A stretch of 64,000 nucleotides of DNA from an uncultured Eubacteriales bacterium (GTDB taxonomy: Bacteria; Bacillota; Clostridia; Oscillospirales; CAG-272), in the NCBI GenBank assembly GCA_934796165.1, contig CAKVOU010000006.1:43464-107463 (forward strand). The letters run 5' to 3'. The notes under the pieces are model-generated. The model was not told where the DNA came from. It did not search any database and saw only the letters and a program-made list of their open reading frames with translations. This document shows positions 1 through 8,564 of this stretch, piece after piece. Both the position numbers and the translations under genes were made by a program. The number at the start of each line of letters is the position of its first letter. Position 1 is the stretch's first letter.

Positions 1-1464
1 GACCGTCACGCTTCCGTCATCGGGAATCACACTGCTGCCGCATCCCGCGATCAGCGTTTTGCTTGCGGTTTCGATCAGGCAATTCCCCGCGGAATGATAC
101 ACCGGATTCCCGGCAGATACCGTAATATCCGTCAGTGCCTTGCAATTGGCGAACGCCCATTCGCCGATATACGTCACGCTGTCCGGGATCGTAATACCCG
201 TCATTTTACCGGAATAGGCAAATGCATATTCCGCAATCGTTTTCGTTCCCTCCTTTACGGTGTACGAACCGGACATATCATTCGGAGAAATGATCAGATG
301 TTTTCCGATATAGAGCACACCCTGCTCCCAGTTATCCGGATTATTATAATACCCGGTACCCGCAAACGCACCGTATCCGATACCGGACACGTTGTCGGGA
401 ATGATGATGTCCGTCAGGTTTTTGCAGCCATAGAATGCGTGTCTGCCGATATGCGTCACGTTGTTTCCGATCATCACGCTTGCAAGGTCCGAACAGTGAA
501 CGAACGCTTCGTCGCCGATGATCTTCACGCTGCCCGGGATCGAAACGCTGACAAGCCCCTTGCAGTCACCGAACGCAGACCACGCAATCAGTCTTGTTCC
601 CGGCTTCACGGTATAGGACTTGCATCCGGTCAGTTCTGCCCTGATCAGGCAGGTTCCGATATAGAGTACCCCGTCTTCCCAGTTGTCCTCATTGTTATAG
701 AGTGCCGTATTCAGGAATACCGCTCCCCCGATGTCCTGGACGCTGTCGGGAATCGAGATATTCGCAAGGCTCTTACAATCGGAGAACGCGCGGCTGTCAA
801 TACTCGTCACGCTGTCGGGAATTGTGACGCTGGTAAGGGCTTCACATTGGTTGAACGCCCAGCTGCCGATACTCGTCACGCTGTCGGGGATAGTGATGCT
901 TGTGATGGTTTTACAGCGGTCAAATGCCCACGAACCGATCCCCGTCACCGTCCTGCCCTGATATGTTGACGGAATGACGACATCGCTGTCCTGGCAGGTG
1001 CCGATTCCCGTTACCGTGGCAGTCCTTCCGTCGGTTCCGAACGAAAACGTCAATCCGATCGAGCCGGTCGGGTCGGTAAAGCTGTCCTGATAGGAATCGC
1101 CGCAGGCGGAACAGGTATGCGTGGTGTAGCCCTTCCCGGTTTTGGTCGGGGGAGTCACCGTGTCCTCGTAGGCATGTCCCTTTGCGTCGATTTTTCTCGT
1201 TTCCTTTTCTCCGCAGGCGCAGGAACGCTCCTCTTCTCCGTCCTCGGTGCAGGTTGCTTCTCCGGTCACTTTCCAGTCGCCGAAAGCGTGCTTGTGAGAA
1301 GAACCGGTGTTCTCTTCTCCGGGTACGGTATCGGATTCGCTGCCAGCCGTCCCCGCTCCGGCGGTTTCGGTCTCCTTTGGTTGATCCCCTTTGCACGCCG
1401 CAAGCGTCCCGAGGCAAAGAACCAGGGCAAGAAAAATCGCAAACAACAAAACATATTTTTTCAT
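1..1464 (-). CDS. BspA-like leucine-rich-repeat lipoprotein, C-terminus beyond window
   Basis: The reverse-strand frame stays open from the ATG at 1464 to the window edge (488 codons), so the C-terminus is missing. The N-terminus is a lipoprotein signal: Lys-Lys, a hydrophobic core, and a lipobox ending LAAC near residue 23. A Glu/Thr/Ser linker follows, then one module with HxHAFGDW, CTEDG and CACGEKETR, then a GYTTHTCSACGDSY segment. The rest is repeats of the type SVTIPDSVTSIGxxAF, typical of BspA/LRR_5 surface proteins, with a YHSAGNCLIE block near the edge. A role in surface binding is inferred from the family. It has its own promoter (1507-1534) and an SD-like GGAGGG about 12 nt before the ATG. 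Confidence 0.93.
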   Translation of the reverse strand, partial: MKKYVLLFAIFLALVLCLGTLAACKGDQPKETETAGAGTAGSESDTVPGEENTGSSHKHAFGDWKVTGEATCTEDGEEERSCACGEKETRKIDAKGHAYEDTVTPPTKTGKGYTTHTCSACGDSYQDSFTDPTGSIGLTFSFGTDGRTATVTGIGTCQDSDVVIPSTYQGRTVTGIGSWAFDRCKTITSITIPDSVTSIGSWAFNQCEALTSVTIPDSVTSIDSRAFSDCKSLANISIPDSVQDIGGAVFLNTALYNNEDNWEDGVLYIGTCLIRAELTGCKSYTVKPGTRLIAWSAFGDCKGLVSVSIPGSVKIIGDEAFVHCSDLASVMIGNNVTHIGRHAFYGCKNLTDIIIPDNVSGIGYGAFAGTGYYNNPDNWEQGVLYIGKHLIISPNDMSGSYTVKEGTKTIAEYAFAYSGKMTGITIPDSVTYIGEWAFANCKALTDITVSAGNPVYHSAGNCLIETASKTLIAGCGSSVIPDDGSVTV

Positions 1465-1506
1465 TTCGTCTTTCGTCCCTCCGGTTTCCGGATTAGATTT
1501 ACATTC

Positions 1507-1534
1507 ATTATAACACTTTATTCCATTTTGTCAA
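1507..1534 (-). promoter_or_regulatory. SigA-type promoter for the LRR lipoprotein
   Basis: Reading the reverse strand, TTGACA (1529-1534) and TATAAT (1507-1512) are separated by 16 bp. A TG lies one base upstream of the -10, giving an extended -10. It sits about 43 bp before the ATG at 1464. Confidence 0.75.
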
Positions 1535-1812
1535 TGGGATTCACGGATTCCCGGTCATGCGACGGACGGAGTATTCCCGGGTCGCGGTACACACAAGAAA
1601 TCGCGATGTCTTGCCGTCCCGCGGTACACGCAGAGCAAGGGAGAAGCGGGGGCGGCGGAGGGGCGAAGCGCGGGAGGGGGATCCGCCCGCCCGGAGGATA
1701 CGGTCTTGGGGCGTGGCGGCGGGCACCCCTCCCGCGCGGACGGGAAAGCAGGAAAATACACCGCCAAGGTGACAATGGATAATAGCCGCCCTGCACAAAT
1801 GCCGGGAACGCA
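1535..1812. other. intergenic stretch, no gene seen
   Basis: This part lies between the LRR gene promoter and the terminator of the next reverse-strand gene. It is GC-rich and contains a purine-rich stretch around 1635-1685. Short reading frames here lack ribosome binding sites and protein-like composition. No RNA gene is recognised. Confidence 0.5.
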
Positions 1813-1844
1813 GAAAAACGGGCAACCGCTCGGGTTGCCCGTTG
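1813..1844 (-). terminator. rho-independent terminator
   Basis: A 10-bp stem (ACGGGCAACC pairing with GGTTGCCCGT) is followed on the reverse strand by five T residues. It lies just past the stop codon at 1868 and ends the TIM-barrel lipoprotein transcript. Confidence 0.9.
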
Positions 1845-1867
1845 TAAATCCGGATTCTGTATCGGAA

Positions 1868-3679
1868 TCAGTTTCCTGCGGCATCCGTCGTGCCGAGCGG
1901 AACGTTTTCGCCGCCGAGCACGAGGAACAGTCCCTCGCCGCACATCAATTCATATGTAAGCGAGCTTGCCGTTCCCATTTCGACCAGTCCGTCCATCGTC
2001 CAGAGCTGGTAAGTCGTTTCCTCGGTAAAGGTGAGGGTGTAGGTGCTCATCCCCTCGTTCCGGAACTGGTTGTTGACCAGGTAGTAACCGTTTCTTCCGG
2101 CGTCATCCTTCATGCAGCCGACAAATGCCTTGCCGTCGGTCTCAACCGACGAAAGTCTTCCGTAGGAGTCGGTCAGGTAATCCTCCGCCTCGGAGAATCT
2201 CTTCAACGCCTTGGAATATTCATCGCATCCGACCGTCATGACCTTCTGGAGATCAAACATATCATAGATACCCTTCATGGCATTGACCTCTTCCATGATG
2301 GTCTGCAGATTGTAATAATTGTCGAGAAGGACGTCTCCGCCATTCTGGATGACTCCGGTAAAGCCATGTCCCTCGTACACAGTAAACAGGAAGAAGGTAT
2401 CCGCGCCGCAGGCAAGCGACAGGTTGATCTGACAGCGGAGCTGAATATCGGTCGGAGCCTTGTGCCCGCCGACCGGGACGAGCTGCAGGAAGGTCGCAAG
2501 CGGAAGCCCGAACTGATCCGCGACCTTTTTGGCAACCAGCAGATTTGCCACATAATCGTAGGGGGTGTTGGCGGCATCCGACTCGTCGCCGACGGAATTC
2601 CACGGATAACGGTCAAAGCAGATGAAGTCCGGGTGGACCGTTTCCGCATATTCAACGAGGGTATTGTACCAGCCCTTTTCTTCGTATGCTTTGTCCCCGT
2701 AGGGAAGCATATTTGCGGCGATCCGCCAATTGTCGGCGCCGTCGATCTCTTCCAGAATGCGGCGCTTTGCCTCGGCAAGTCCCTCGAACATATTGACGAC
2801 CGGCTCATCCTTGAGGTAAATACCGCGGACACAGTCGTAGCCGCCCACGAACCAGTCGAGTTTGTATACCATGTCGCCAGCACTCATGCCGTGCATATTC
2901 AGATATACATCGATATCCGCTTCGGTACACGCATCCAGCAGCTGCGGGATCAGCGTGGTGCCGAGCGTCTGACAACAGGAGACGATTCCGGTAATCCCGG
3001 CTTCCTTCATCAAAGTGAACACTTTGACGTAATTCTCAGCATTCTCCGCATCAGAGCAGTCGTATGCAACGACCTCCTGCACAAAATCCGGCATACTGTC
3101 ATAGATCGCCTTGCGCGTTTCGTCCTTGCTGAGAGGCTTGAGGAAGCCGCACACCGTGCAGACGGTGCAGACATTTCCATCACTGTCCTTGGCAAAGGTC
3201 GGCTTGTCGCCGAACATATGCCCCGTTTTCGCAACAGGTCTGGTTTCCTTTTCCCCGCAGGCGCAGGTACGCGTTTCCTCACCGTCTTCGGTGCAGGCGG
3301 GCTTGGTCAGCACCCAGTCACCGAAAGTGTGTCCCTTTGCGGCAATGGATCTGGTTTCCTTTTCTCCGCAGGCACAGGTGCGCGTTTCCTCGCCGTCCTC
3401 GGTACAGGTCGCTTCCTTTGTGACCTCCCAATCGCCGAAGGCGTGGGTGTGGGTGGTTGCGGGTTCAGTTGCGGGTTCAGTTGCGGATTCAGATGCGGAT
3501 TCATCGGGATTTTCCGTTTCACTTTCCCTCTCGGTGTTCGGCTCCGTCCCGTCTGCCGCACCGGACGAGTCCTCGGGCAGAACGGGAATTTTTCTGCCGC
3601 ACGACGCAAAGATCGCCGCTGCGGAAAGCACCATCAGCACCGCAAGAAGCAGAACTGTCATTCGTTTCATGTTTTTCAC
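1868..3679 (-). CDS. TIM-barrel glycosidase-like lipoprotein with CTEDG modules
   Basis: This is a 603-residue exported lipoprotein with a signal peptide and lipobox FASC (Cys27). Residues 30-76 are a Ser/Glu/Ala/Thr linker. Residues 78-180 carry two CTEDGEETRTCACGEKETR modules and a third degenerate module with CTVCTVC. From about 185 to 480 the pattern fits a (beta/alpha)8 barrel: IYLKDEP (Asp291-Glu292), CFDRYP, TFLQ (Gln399) and a long LSLACGADTFFLFT strand region. A beta-rich C-terminal tail follows. The Asp-Glu pair sits where clan GH-A enzymes carry the acid/base; no clear second Glu is visible at the presumed strand 7, where Gln is found. Enzyme activity is therefore uncertain. The start is GTG, 6-8 nt after GGAG. 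It lies 70 nt after its paralogue at 3750-5504 and may be cotranscribed with it. Confidence 0.85.
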   Translation of the reverse strand: MKNMKRMTVLLLAVLMVLSAAAIFASCGRKIPVLPEDSSGAADGTEPNTERESETENPDESASESATEPATEPATTHTHAFGDWEVTKEATCTEDGEETRTCACGEKETRSIAAKGHTFGDWVLTKPACTEDGEETRTCACGEKETRPVAKTGHMFGDKPTFAKDSDGNVCTVCTVCGFLKPLSKDETRKAIYDSMPDFVQEVVAYDCSDAENAENYVKVFTLMKEAGITGIVSCCQTLGTTLIPQLLDACTEADIDVYLNMHGMSAGDMVYKLDWFVGGYDCVRGIYLKDEPVVNMFEGLAEAKRRILEEIDGADNWRIAANMLPYGDKAYEEKGWYNTLVEYAETVHPDFICFDRYPWNSVGDESDAANTPYDYVANLLVAKKVADQFGLPLATFLQLVPVGGHKAPTDIQLRCQINLSLACGADTFFLFTVYEGHGFTGVIQNGGDVLLDNYYNLQTIMEEVNAMKGIYDMFDLQKVMTVGCDEYSKALKRFSEAEDYLTDSYGRLSSVETDGKAFVGCMKDDAGRNGYYLVNNQFRNEGMSTYTLTFTEETTYQLWTMDGLVEMGTASSLTYELMCGEGLFLVLGGENVPLGTTDAAGN

Positions 3680-3749
3680 GGTTTTCTCCTCTTAATGTAT
3701 GAATTTCGGATCAGGTTTCCGGTATGCGCGTCCCGTGACTTGCCGGCAA

Positions 3750-5504
3750 TCAGTCAGCGGGGTTCAGTTCAATGAAGCAGCCCTCGCCGGGCTCCAGCGT
3801 AAGCAGGAAGCGGTCGGTCACGCCCTCGCCCTCCAGACCTTCGGTATCGCCCCACAGGCGGTAGGACAACTCTTCCGTCAGGTAAAGCGTAGCGGTCGTC
3901 GGAGCGGCATTCTTCTTGTAATTGAGATTGACCACGTAAAGTCCGGTCTTACCCTCGGCGTTTTTGCCGCAGCCGACAAAAATCTCCTCTCCGTCCACGG
4001 AAGCAAGCTCCGCGTAGGTGTCGGTAAGCATCCCGTCCATTTCAAATTCCGTGAAGTACTTGCCGTAATTCTTATCCGCGGAATTCACAATGTACTTGTC
4101 GAAGTCGTAGCTCAGATAAGTACCTTTCATCTGGTGGATCCCGGTAAAGACGTTCTTTGCGTCATAGTAGATCGGGCGGAATTCGGTGCCGTCCGCAGAG
4201 ATCATATACGACCACTCCGAGGTCTGCACAACGGTGAAACAGAGCAGGCTCTTCGCACCGGCGGCAAGAGACAGGTTGGACTCGCAACGGATCTGCGTGT
4301 AGGTCGGATCGGCGGAGCCGTCCACGGGACCGTTCGCGGTCTGGAGGAAGGTCCACATCGGAACGTCGTACTTCAGCGCGTAATACTGGAAGAACGCGAG
4401 ATTTGCCAGATAGTTCGGCAGGTTGCCGGACTTCTGATTGTGGTACGGGTACACGTCAAAGCAGAAGAAATCCGGCTTGACGGTCTCCCAGTACACATTC
4501 ATCGCGTAATGCATCGCTTCTGCGGTCATGCCGTCCCCGAAAGCAAGCGAACCGTTGGCATCCGTTGCAGGCGAGCCATCCGGGTTCTCCTTGCCGAAGG
4601 ACTTCCACTCCTGCGTGCCGTCTTCCCAGATGCCCTTCCAGACATATGCGGGATTGCCCCAGCCAAGCAGGTTTGCGCCCATGCACCATTTGGCGCCGGG
4701 GTACTCCGCACGGAGCTGTTCGGTGGTCTTTCCGAGATTGCCGAACCAGAACGGATACGGCTCGTCGCGCAGGTACAGACCGACAAAATGCGGTTCCTTA
4801 TCCAGTTCCCACATTTTGGCGACAACATCCTCGGGATTGTTGATCGCCGTCGGGGTCGTATCCACAAGCACATCCATGCCGGTGTTGTTCGCCGCATCGG
4901 CAACCGCCCACAGCCCGAGCGAGGTCTCAACGCCGTTCATCACCGCGGTGTTGATACCGGCATCCAGCATCTTCAGAAACTGTTCCTCAATAATAGAACT
5001 GTTACAGTCGGGAGTGCCGTATGCGGTGATCCGGAGCCGCTCGCCGACAATGCGGTCGGCAATGGCAATGAGGCGTTCTCTCTCGCTGTCCGCCACCTCG
5101 AGCTCCTCCCGGCACCGCGCGCAGGTCACAACGGTCTTCCCGTCCGACACGTGGCGGTTTCCGGCAAGCAGATGCCCGAGGGCGGGAAAATCCTTGCGCA
5201 TTTCTTCCCCGCAGCCGGTGCAAACGGAGATCTCATATCCGCCCTCGGTACAGGACGCGTCATGGGTTTCTTTTACTTCATAAGTATGTTCGTGAACCGA
5301 TTCCGTGGCAGACTCGCTCGCGCTTTCGCTTGCAGTTTCGCTTGCGGACTCACTCGCGGACTCGCTTGCGGCTTCACTCGCGGATTCCGCCGGTCCCTTC
5401 GTGGTCGGTTCCGTTTTCGTTTCCTGTGGCTTGTTTCCGGCGCAGGACGCAAATATCCCGAGCACGAGCAGACACACAAGCAGGATCGACACGATTTTCT
5501 TCAT
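3750..5504 (-). CDS. TIM-barrel glycosidase-like lipoprotein, paralogue
   Basis: A 584-residue paralogue of the gene just downstream. The chosen ATG follows GGAGGAATTT; a longer frame to 5549 has no signal-peptide logic. The lipobox is FASC (Cys21). Residues 37-70 are an almost pure Ser/Ala/Glu repeat linker. Next comes a divergent Cys module (HEHTYE, CTGCGEE, CARCREE). The barrel region has LYLRDEP (Asp247-Glu248), CFDVYP, WTFLQ (Gln388) and NLSLAAGAKSLLCF. A beta-rich C-terminal domain ends the protein. The conserved DEP...LQ...GA pattern matches the other two TIM-barrel lipoproteins here. A carbohydrate-related role outside the cell is inferred from fold and location, not shown. Confidence 0.85.
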   Translation of the reverse strand: MKKIVSILLVCLLVLGIFASCAGNKPQETKTEPTTKGPAESASEAASESASESASETASESASESATESVHEHTYEVKETHDASCTEGGYEISVCTGCGEEMRKDFPALGHLLAGNRHVSDGKTVVTCARCREELEVADSERERLIAIADRIVGERLRITAYGTPDCNSSIIEEQFLKMLDAGINTAVMNGVETSLGLWAVADAANNTGMDVLVDTTPTAINNPEDVVAKMWELDKEPHFVGLYLRDEPYPFWFGNLGKTTEQLRAEYPGAKWCMGANLLGWGNPAYVWKGIWEDGTQEWKSFGKENPDGSPATDANGSLAFGDGMTAEAMHYAMNVYWETVKPDFFCFDVYPYHNQKSGNLPNYLANLAFFQYYALKYDVPMWTFLQTANGPVDGSADPTYTQIRCESNLSLAAGAKSLLCFTVVQTSEWSYMISADGTEFRPIYYDAKNVFTGIHQMKGTYLSYDFDKYIVNSADKNYGKYFTEFEMDGMLTDTYAELASVDGEEIFVGCGKNAEGKTGLYVVNLNYKKNAAPTTATLYLTEELSYRLWGDTEGLEGEGVTDRFLLTLEPGEGCFIELNPAD

Positions 5505-5716
5505 AAATTCCTCCATTCGTTCCCCGTTTGCATGGGGAAGTGTGACCATGTTATCATATTACACAAAAAAATACAAGCAGAATCTGTAAACTTTTTCATT
5601 ATCACAGAAAACCAGCCCGCAAGTCCTCTTTATCGGACACTGTTTCGGGTACACTGACAATGCGGACGGGGGCTGGCACCGTCCGCGCATCTCTGCAAAG
5701 AAAGGAAGCATGATAC

Positions 5717-6028
5717 ATGAGATCGACCGATTCCCGTACCGGCTGTTTACACAGTGAAACGCACGCGGAATTATCGGAAAACGGGCTTTTCGGCGTCAGC
5801 ATGACGGGGGTCCGTCAGAATCCCGGAGCCGACCCGGAACGCGAGGAATGCTACCTCAACCTTGACCGAGCCGGGACACTCCGTCTGGCAAAGCTGCTTG
5901 GCGTAACGCCGGACGGTCTTGTCCGACGGCTCGCCGGGGCGCTGGACCGGGAAAACGCACTGGTCCTCTTCCGCCGCTTCTGCGACACGCACGGGATTCC
6001 TTACGACTACGGGGATTTTTCCGACTGA
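5717..6028 (+). CDS. small protein of unknown function
   Basis: A 103-residue frame, acidic at both ends, with a central helical segment (RLAKLLGV..DGLVRRLAGAL) and a C-terminal FCDTHGIPYDYGDFSD. I do not recognise the family and see no membrane segment or signal peptide. A purine-rich AAAGGAAG lies about 10 nt before the ATG. Codon use resembles neighbouring genes. It lies alone between a reverse lipoprotein gene and the end of hprK. It could be a real small regulator-like protein or a chance frame. Confidence 0.5.
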   Translation: MRSTDSRTGCLHSETHAELSENGLFGVSMTGVRQNPGADPEREECYLNLDRAGTLRLAKLLGVTPDGLVRRLAGALDRENALVLFRRFCDTHGIPYDYGDFSD

Positions 6029-6126
6029 CCCGCTGACGGGGAGTGCCCGGTCACATTGTCAATTCCGGAATTGTGTCCCTGCCCCGCCGGATCTGTTGAC
6101 CGCATTACCGGATGCCGGGTTCACCC

Positions 6127-6204
6127 GTCAGCCGGGTGCAGGGTTGCCTCCGCCGGTCCGTTGATCGCTCGACCGGGCGCTGTGTCTGCCGGTCAGCCGG
6201 GTGC
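6127..6204. repeat. two copies of a 13-bp intergenic repeat
   Basis: The 13-mer GTCAGCCGGGTGC occurs at 6127-6139 and 6192-6204 in the gap between the small gene and hprK. The gap is otherwise a degenerate CCGG/GGTC-rich stretch with no reading frame I would call. Confidence 0.5.
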
Positions 6205-6237
6205 GGGAAGCGTTCCCCGTGCGGATGCCGCCGGCGG

Positions 6238-7182
6238 TTACGGCGTATCCGTTCCCAGTCCCATCTGATTCAACAGCTTTTTGTTGAATTCCTCCGCCGT
6301 GTTGTACCCCATCTTCTTCTGACGGTTGTTCATGGCGGCAATCTCCAGAATAATGGCAAGGTTTCTGCCGGGCTTGACCGGAATGGTGATTGCCGGGATG
6401 TCAAGCCCCAGAATATTCTCGGTCTGATCGTCAAGCCCCAGACGGTCGTACATCTTGCCGTCCTGCCATTGCTCCAGCTTGATGACCAGGTCAATGCGTT
6501 CGCTCTGCTTGACCGCGCCCATACCGAAGATGCGGCGGACATCGATGATACCGATGCCGCGCAGCTCCACATAGTGGCGGATGATCTCCGGAGCGGCGCC
6601 GACCAGCGTTTTTGCGGAAACGCGCTTGATGTCCACCACGTCGTCGGCAATGAGACGATGCCCTCTTTTGACCAGCTCGATCGCAGTCTCACTCTTACCG
6701 ACGCCGCTGTCGCCGAGCAAAAGCATTCCCTCGCCGTAAACCTCGACCAGAACGCCGTGCTGGGTCACGCGGGGAGCCAGATGCGTATTGAGTGACGCAA
6801 TGAGCGAGGACATGATGGGGCTGGTCTTTTCCTTTGTACGGAGCACGGGGACGTTTTCGTCCTTTGCCGCGTCGATCATCGCCTCATACACCTCAAGGTT
6901 GGAGGTGAACAGCACTGCCGCGGGGCGTCTGTGCATGAAGCGGCGGATGGCACGGGTACGATCCGCGTCGGTCAGGCTCTTGAGATACTTGTTCTCCGCG
7001 TTGCCGATCAGTTGCAGTCTCTGTTCCTCGAACGCACCGAAAAAGCCGGTCAGGGCAAGCCCCGGGCGGTTGACCTCCGGCGTGACGATCTTGATGCTCT
7101 CATAATCCTCCGGCAGATAGATCTTTTCAAAAGAAAATTCGTTGACGATCTCCGAGAGCGGAATGGTATACTTGATTTCCAT
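6238..7182 (-). CDS. hprK: HPr kinase/phosphorylase
   Basis: This bifunctional enzyme phosphorylates HPr of the sugar phosphotransferase system on Ser46 and reverses the reaction, linking glycolytic state to carbon catabolite control. The Walker A loop GDSGVGKS is at about 157-164. It is preceded by the conserved His of RVTQHG (about 142) and followed by the catalytic Asp in LIADDVVD (about 180). The HPr-kinase signature region IIDVRRIFGMGAV and the loop RPGRNLAIILEIAAMNNR are present. Length is 314 residues with the start at 7182, normal for the family. A start 66 bp upstream exists but has no ribosome binding site and adds a Gly/Pro-rich leader. It is convergent with the small gene at 5717. 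Confidence 0.96.
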   Translation of the reverse strand: MEIKYTIPLSEIVNEFSFEKIYLPEDYESIKIVTPEVNRPGLALTGFFGAFEEQRLQLIGNAENKYLKSLTDADRTRAIRRFMHRRPAAVLFTSNLEVYEAMIDAAKDENVPVLRTKEKTSPIMSSLIASLNTHLAPRVTQHGVLVEVYGEGMLLLGDSGVGKSETAIELVKRGHRLIADDVVDIKRVSAKTLVGAAPEIIRHYVELRGIGIIDVRRIFGMGAVKQSERIDLVIKLEQWQDGKMYDRLGLDDQTENILGLDIPAITIPVKPGRNLAIILEIAAMNNRQKKMGYNTAEEFNKKLLNQMGLGTDTP

Positions 7183-7367
7183 ACCTTCTGGTTCCTCCCC
7201 GCCCGGTTTGTCGGGCATCCCCGGCTTGCCGGGGATTCTTTTGTTCATTTTATCATAATTTCCGCGTTTTGCAAAGAGCTTTTGAGAAAAAACGACTGCA
7301 ATTCATACATCCTTCACAAAATTGCGGTATAATCAGGGCAAGAATACGCGGTCGGACGGAGGAAGCC

Positions 7368-8564
7368 ATGGCAGAGAACGAAAAAATATCAAAGAAAAGC
7401 AAGAACACGCCGCAAAACAGCAAAACCGTCGGAAAGCCGGTGCGCAACACCCGCAAAAAGGTCCTCATCATTGCGGCAGTTGTACTCGCGGTGCTGCTTG
7501 TCGCCGTCGGTGTCACTCTGCTCGTCATGTACCTCACAGGCGACCGTCCCATTCCTCAGACCGATGAGGAAAAGCGGGTCGTCGGGACCTGCGGCGGTAT
7601 GGAGATTCAGTATGAGGAGCTTCGCTTTGTCGCCATGACCTACCGCGATACCTATGAAAAGGCGTACGGGAAAGAGGTCTGGAACGATCCGGACAAGTGC
7701 CGGGAATTCCGGGAAACGGTCCTTTCGGTGCTCCGCAACAATTACGCCATCTTTGCGGCGTGCGACGCATATCAGATCAACTACCAGGACTCCGCGCTTT
7801 CCGATGCGGTGCAGACGCAGATTGAAGAGGCGCGTAAGGAAGCGGGCAGCCGCAGCGCCTACAAAAAACAGCTTGAGAAATACTACCTGACCGACCATCT
7901 CTTCCGCTTCACCCTGCTTGCCGAGCAGGCGCAGAACGAGCTGTACTTCCAGCTCCGCGACTTCATCGGTAAGGTAACGGTCGGCAGCACGGAATACGAC
8001 TTTTACGGCAACTACAATACCCCCGCCGATTACGCAAAATTCTACAACGATTACCTGACCGAAGAATCCTCCGGCAAGCGTGTCCCGTCGGAGAATCTGA
8101 TTCCGGTGGATTACCTTTTCATTGAAAACGATGCAGGCGAGGACAAGGAGGTCAACCGCGCCCTTGCCGCCACCTATCAGGAACAGCTGCTTGCCGCCGC
8201 TCCGGAAGAGCGCGAGGCACTGCTCGGAAGTATCCTCGGCTCGGACAAGAACTGCGCTTACACGGGAGTCGGACCCTATTTCATCGTCCGCGGCACCTAC
8301 ACAGACGCATTCTGGAACGGTGTCTCGGGACTCCGGAACGAGGGCGACGTCAGCCCCGTCATCGAAACTCCCGGCGGGTACTATGTCGCCGTGCGCGTTG
8401 CCCCTGACGAAGCCAAACTGCTTTCACAGGCGCAGACACTTCTGAAGGAATATCAGAGCGCAATCCTCGAGTCGTACATAGAGGAAATCAAAGCGGGACT
8501 GACCGTTGATCTGAACGACTACGGAAAGAGCCTGGATCTCCTCACACTCACGATGAACAAATGA
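7368..8564 (+). CDS. membrane-anchored PrsA/SurA-like foldase
   Basis: A 398-residue protein with a short basic cytoplasmic tail, one membrane anchor (about residues 31-58, rich in Val/Leu/Ala) and a large extracellular part. The N-terminal extracellular region resembles the helical SurA_N/trigger-like chaperone fold (VVGTCGGMEIQYEELRF). Near the C-terminus a segment (GTYTDAFWNG..GDVSPVIETPGGYYVAVR) has the parvulin-like pattern of PrsA peptidyl-prolyl isomerases, though some active-site residues are not obvious. The predicted role is folding of exported proteins. The ATG at 7368 follows GGAGGAAG. A TATAAT at 7328-7333 is a plausible -10, but its -35 is poor. It overlaps the next gene by 4 bp. 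Confidence 0.82.
   Translation: MAENEKISKKSKNTPQNSKTVGKPVRNTRKKVLIIAAVVLAVLLVAVGVTLLVMYLTGDRPIPQTDEEKRVVGTCGGMEIQYEELRFVAMTYRDTYEKAYGKEVWNDPDKCREFRETVLSVLRNNYAIFAACDAYQINYQDSALSDAVQTQIEEARKEAGSRSAYKKQLEKYYLTDHLFRFTLLAEQAQNELYFQLRDFIGKVTVGSTEYDFYGNYNTPADYAKFYNDYLTEESSGKRVPSENLIPVDYLFIENDAGEDKEVNRALAATYQEQLLAAAPEEREALLGSILGSDKNCAYTGVGPYFIVRGTYTDAFWNGVSGLRNEGDVSPVIETPGGYYVAVRVAPDEAKLLSQAQTLLKEYQSAILESYIEEIKAGLTVDLNDYGKSLDLLTLTMNK

Noticed and set aside
94..969. Forward 291-codon frame opposite the LRR protein
   Set aside because: It mirrors the repeats of the true reverse-strand gene, has no ribosome site and an Arg/His-rich composition typical of antisense frames.
1706..3775. Forward 689-codon frame
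   Set aside because: Antisense to the TIM-barrel lipoprotein. The reverse frame has a signal peptide, lipobox and ribosome site; this one does not.
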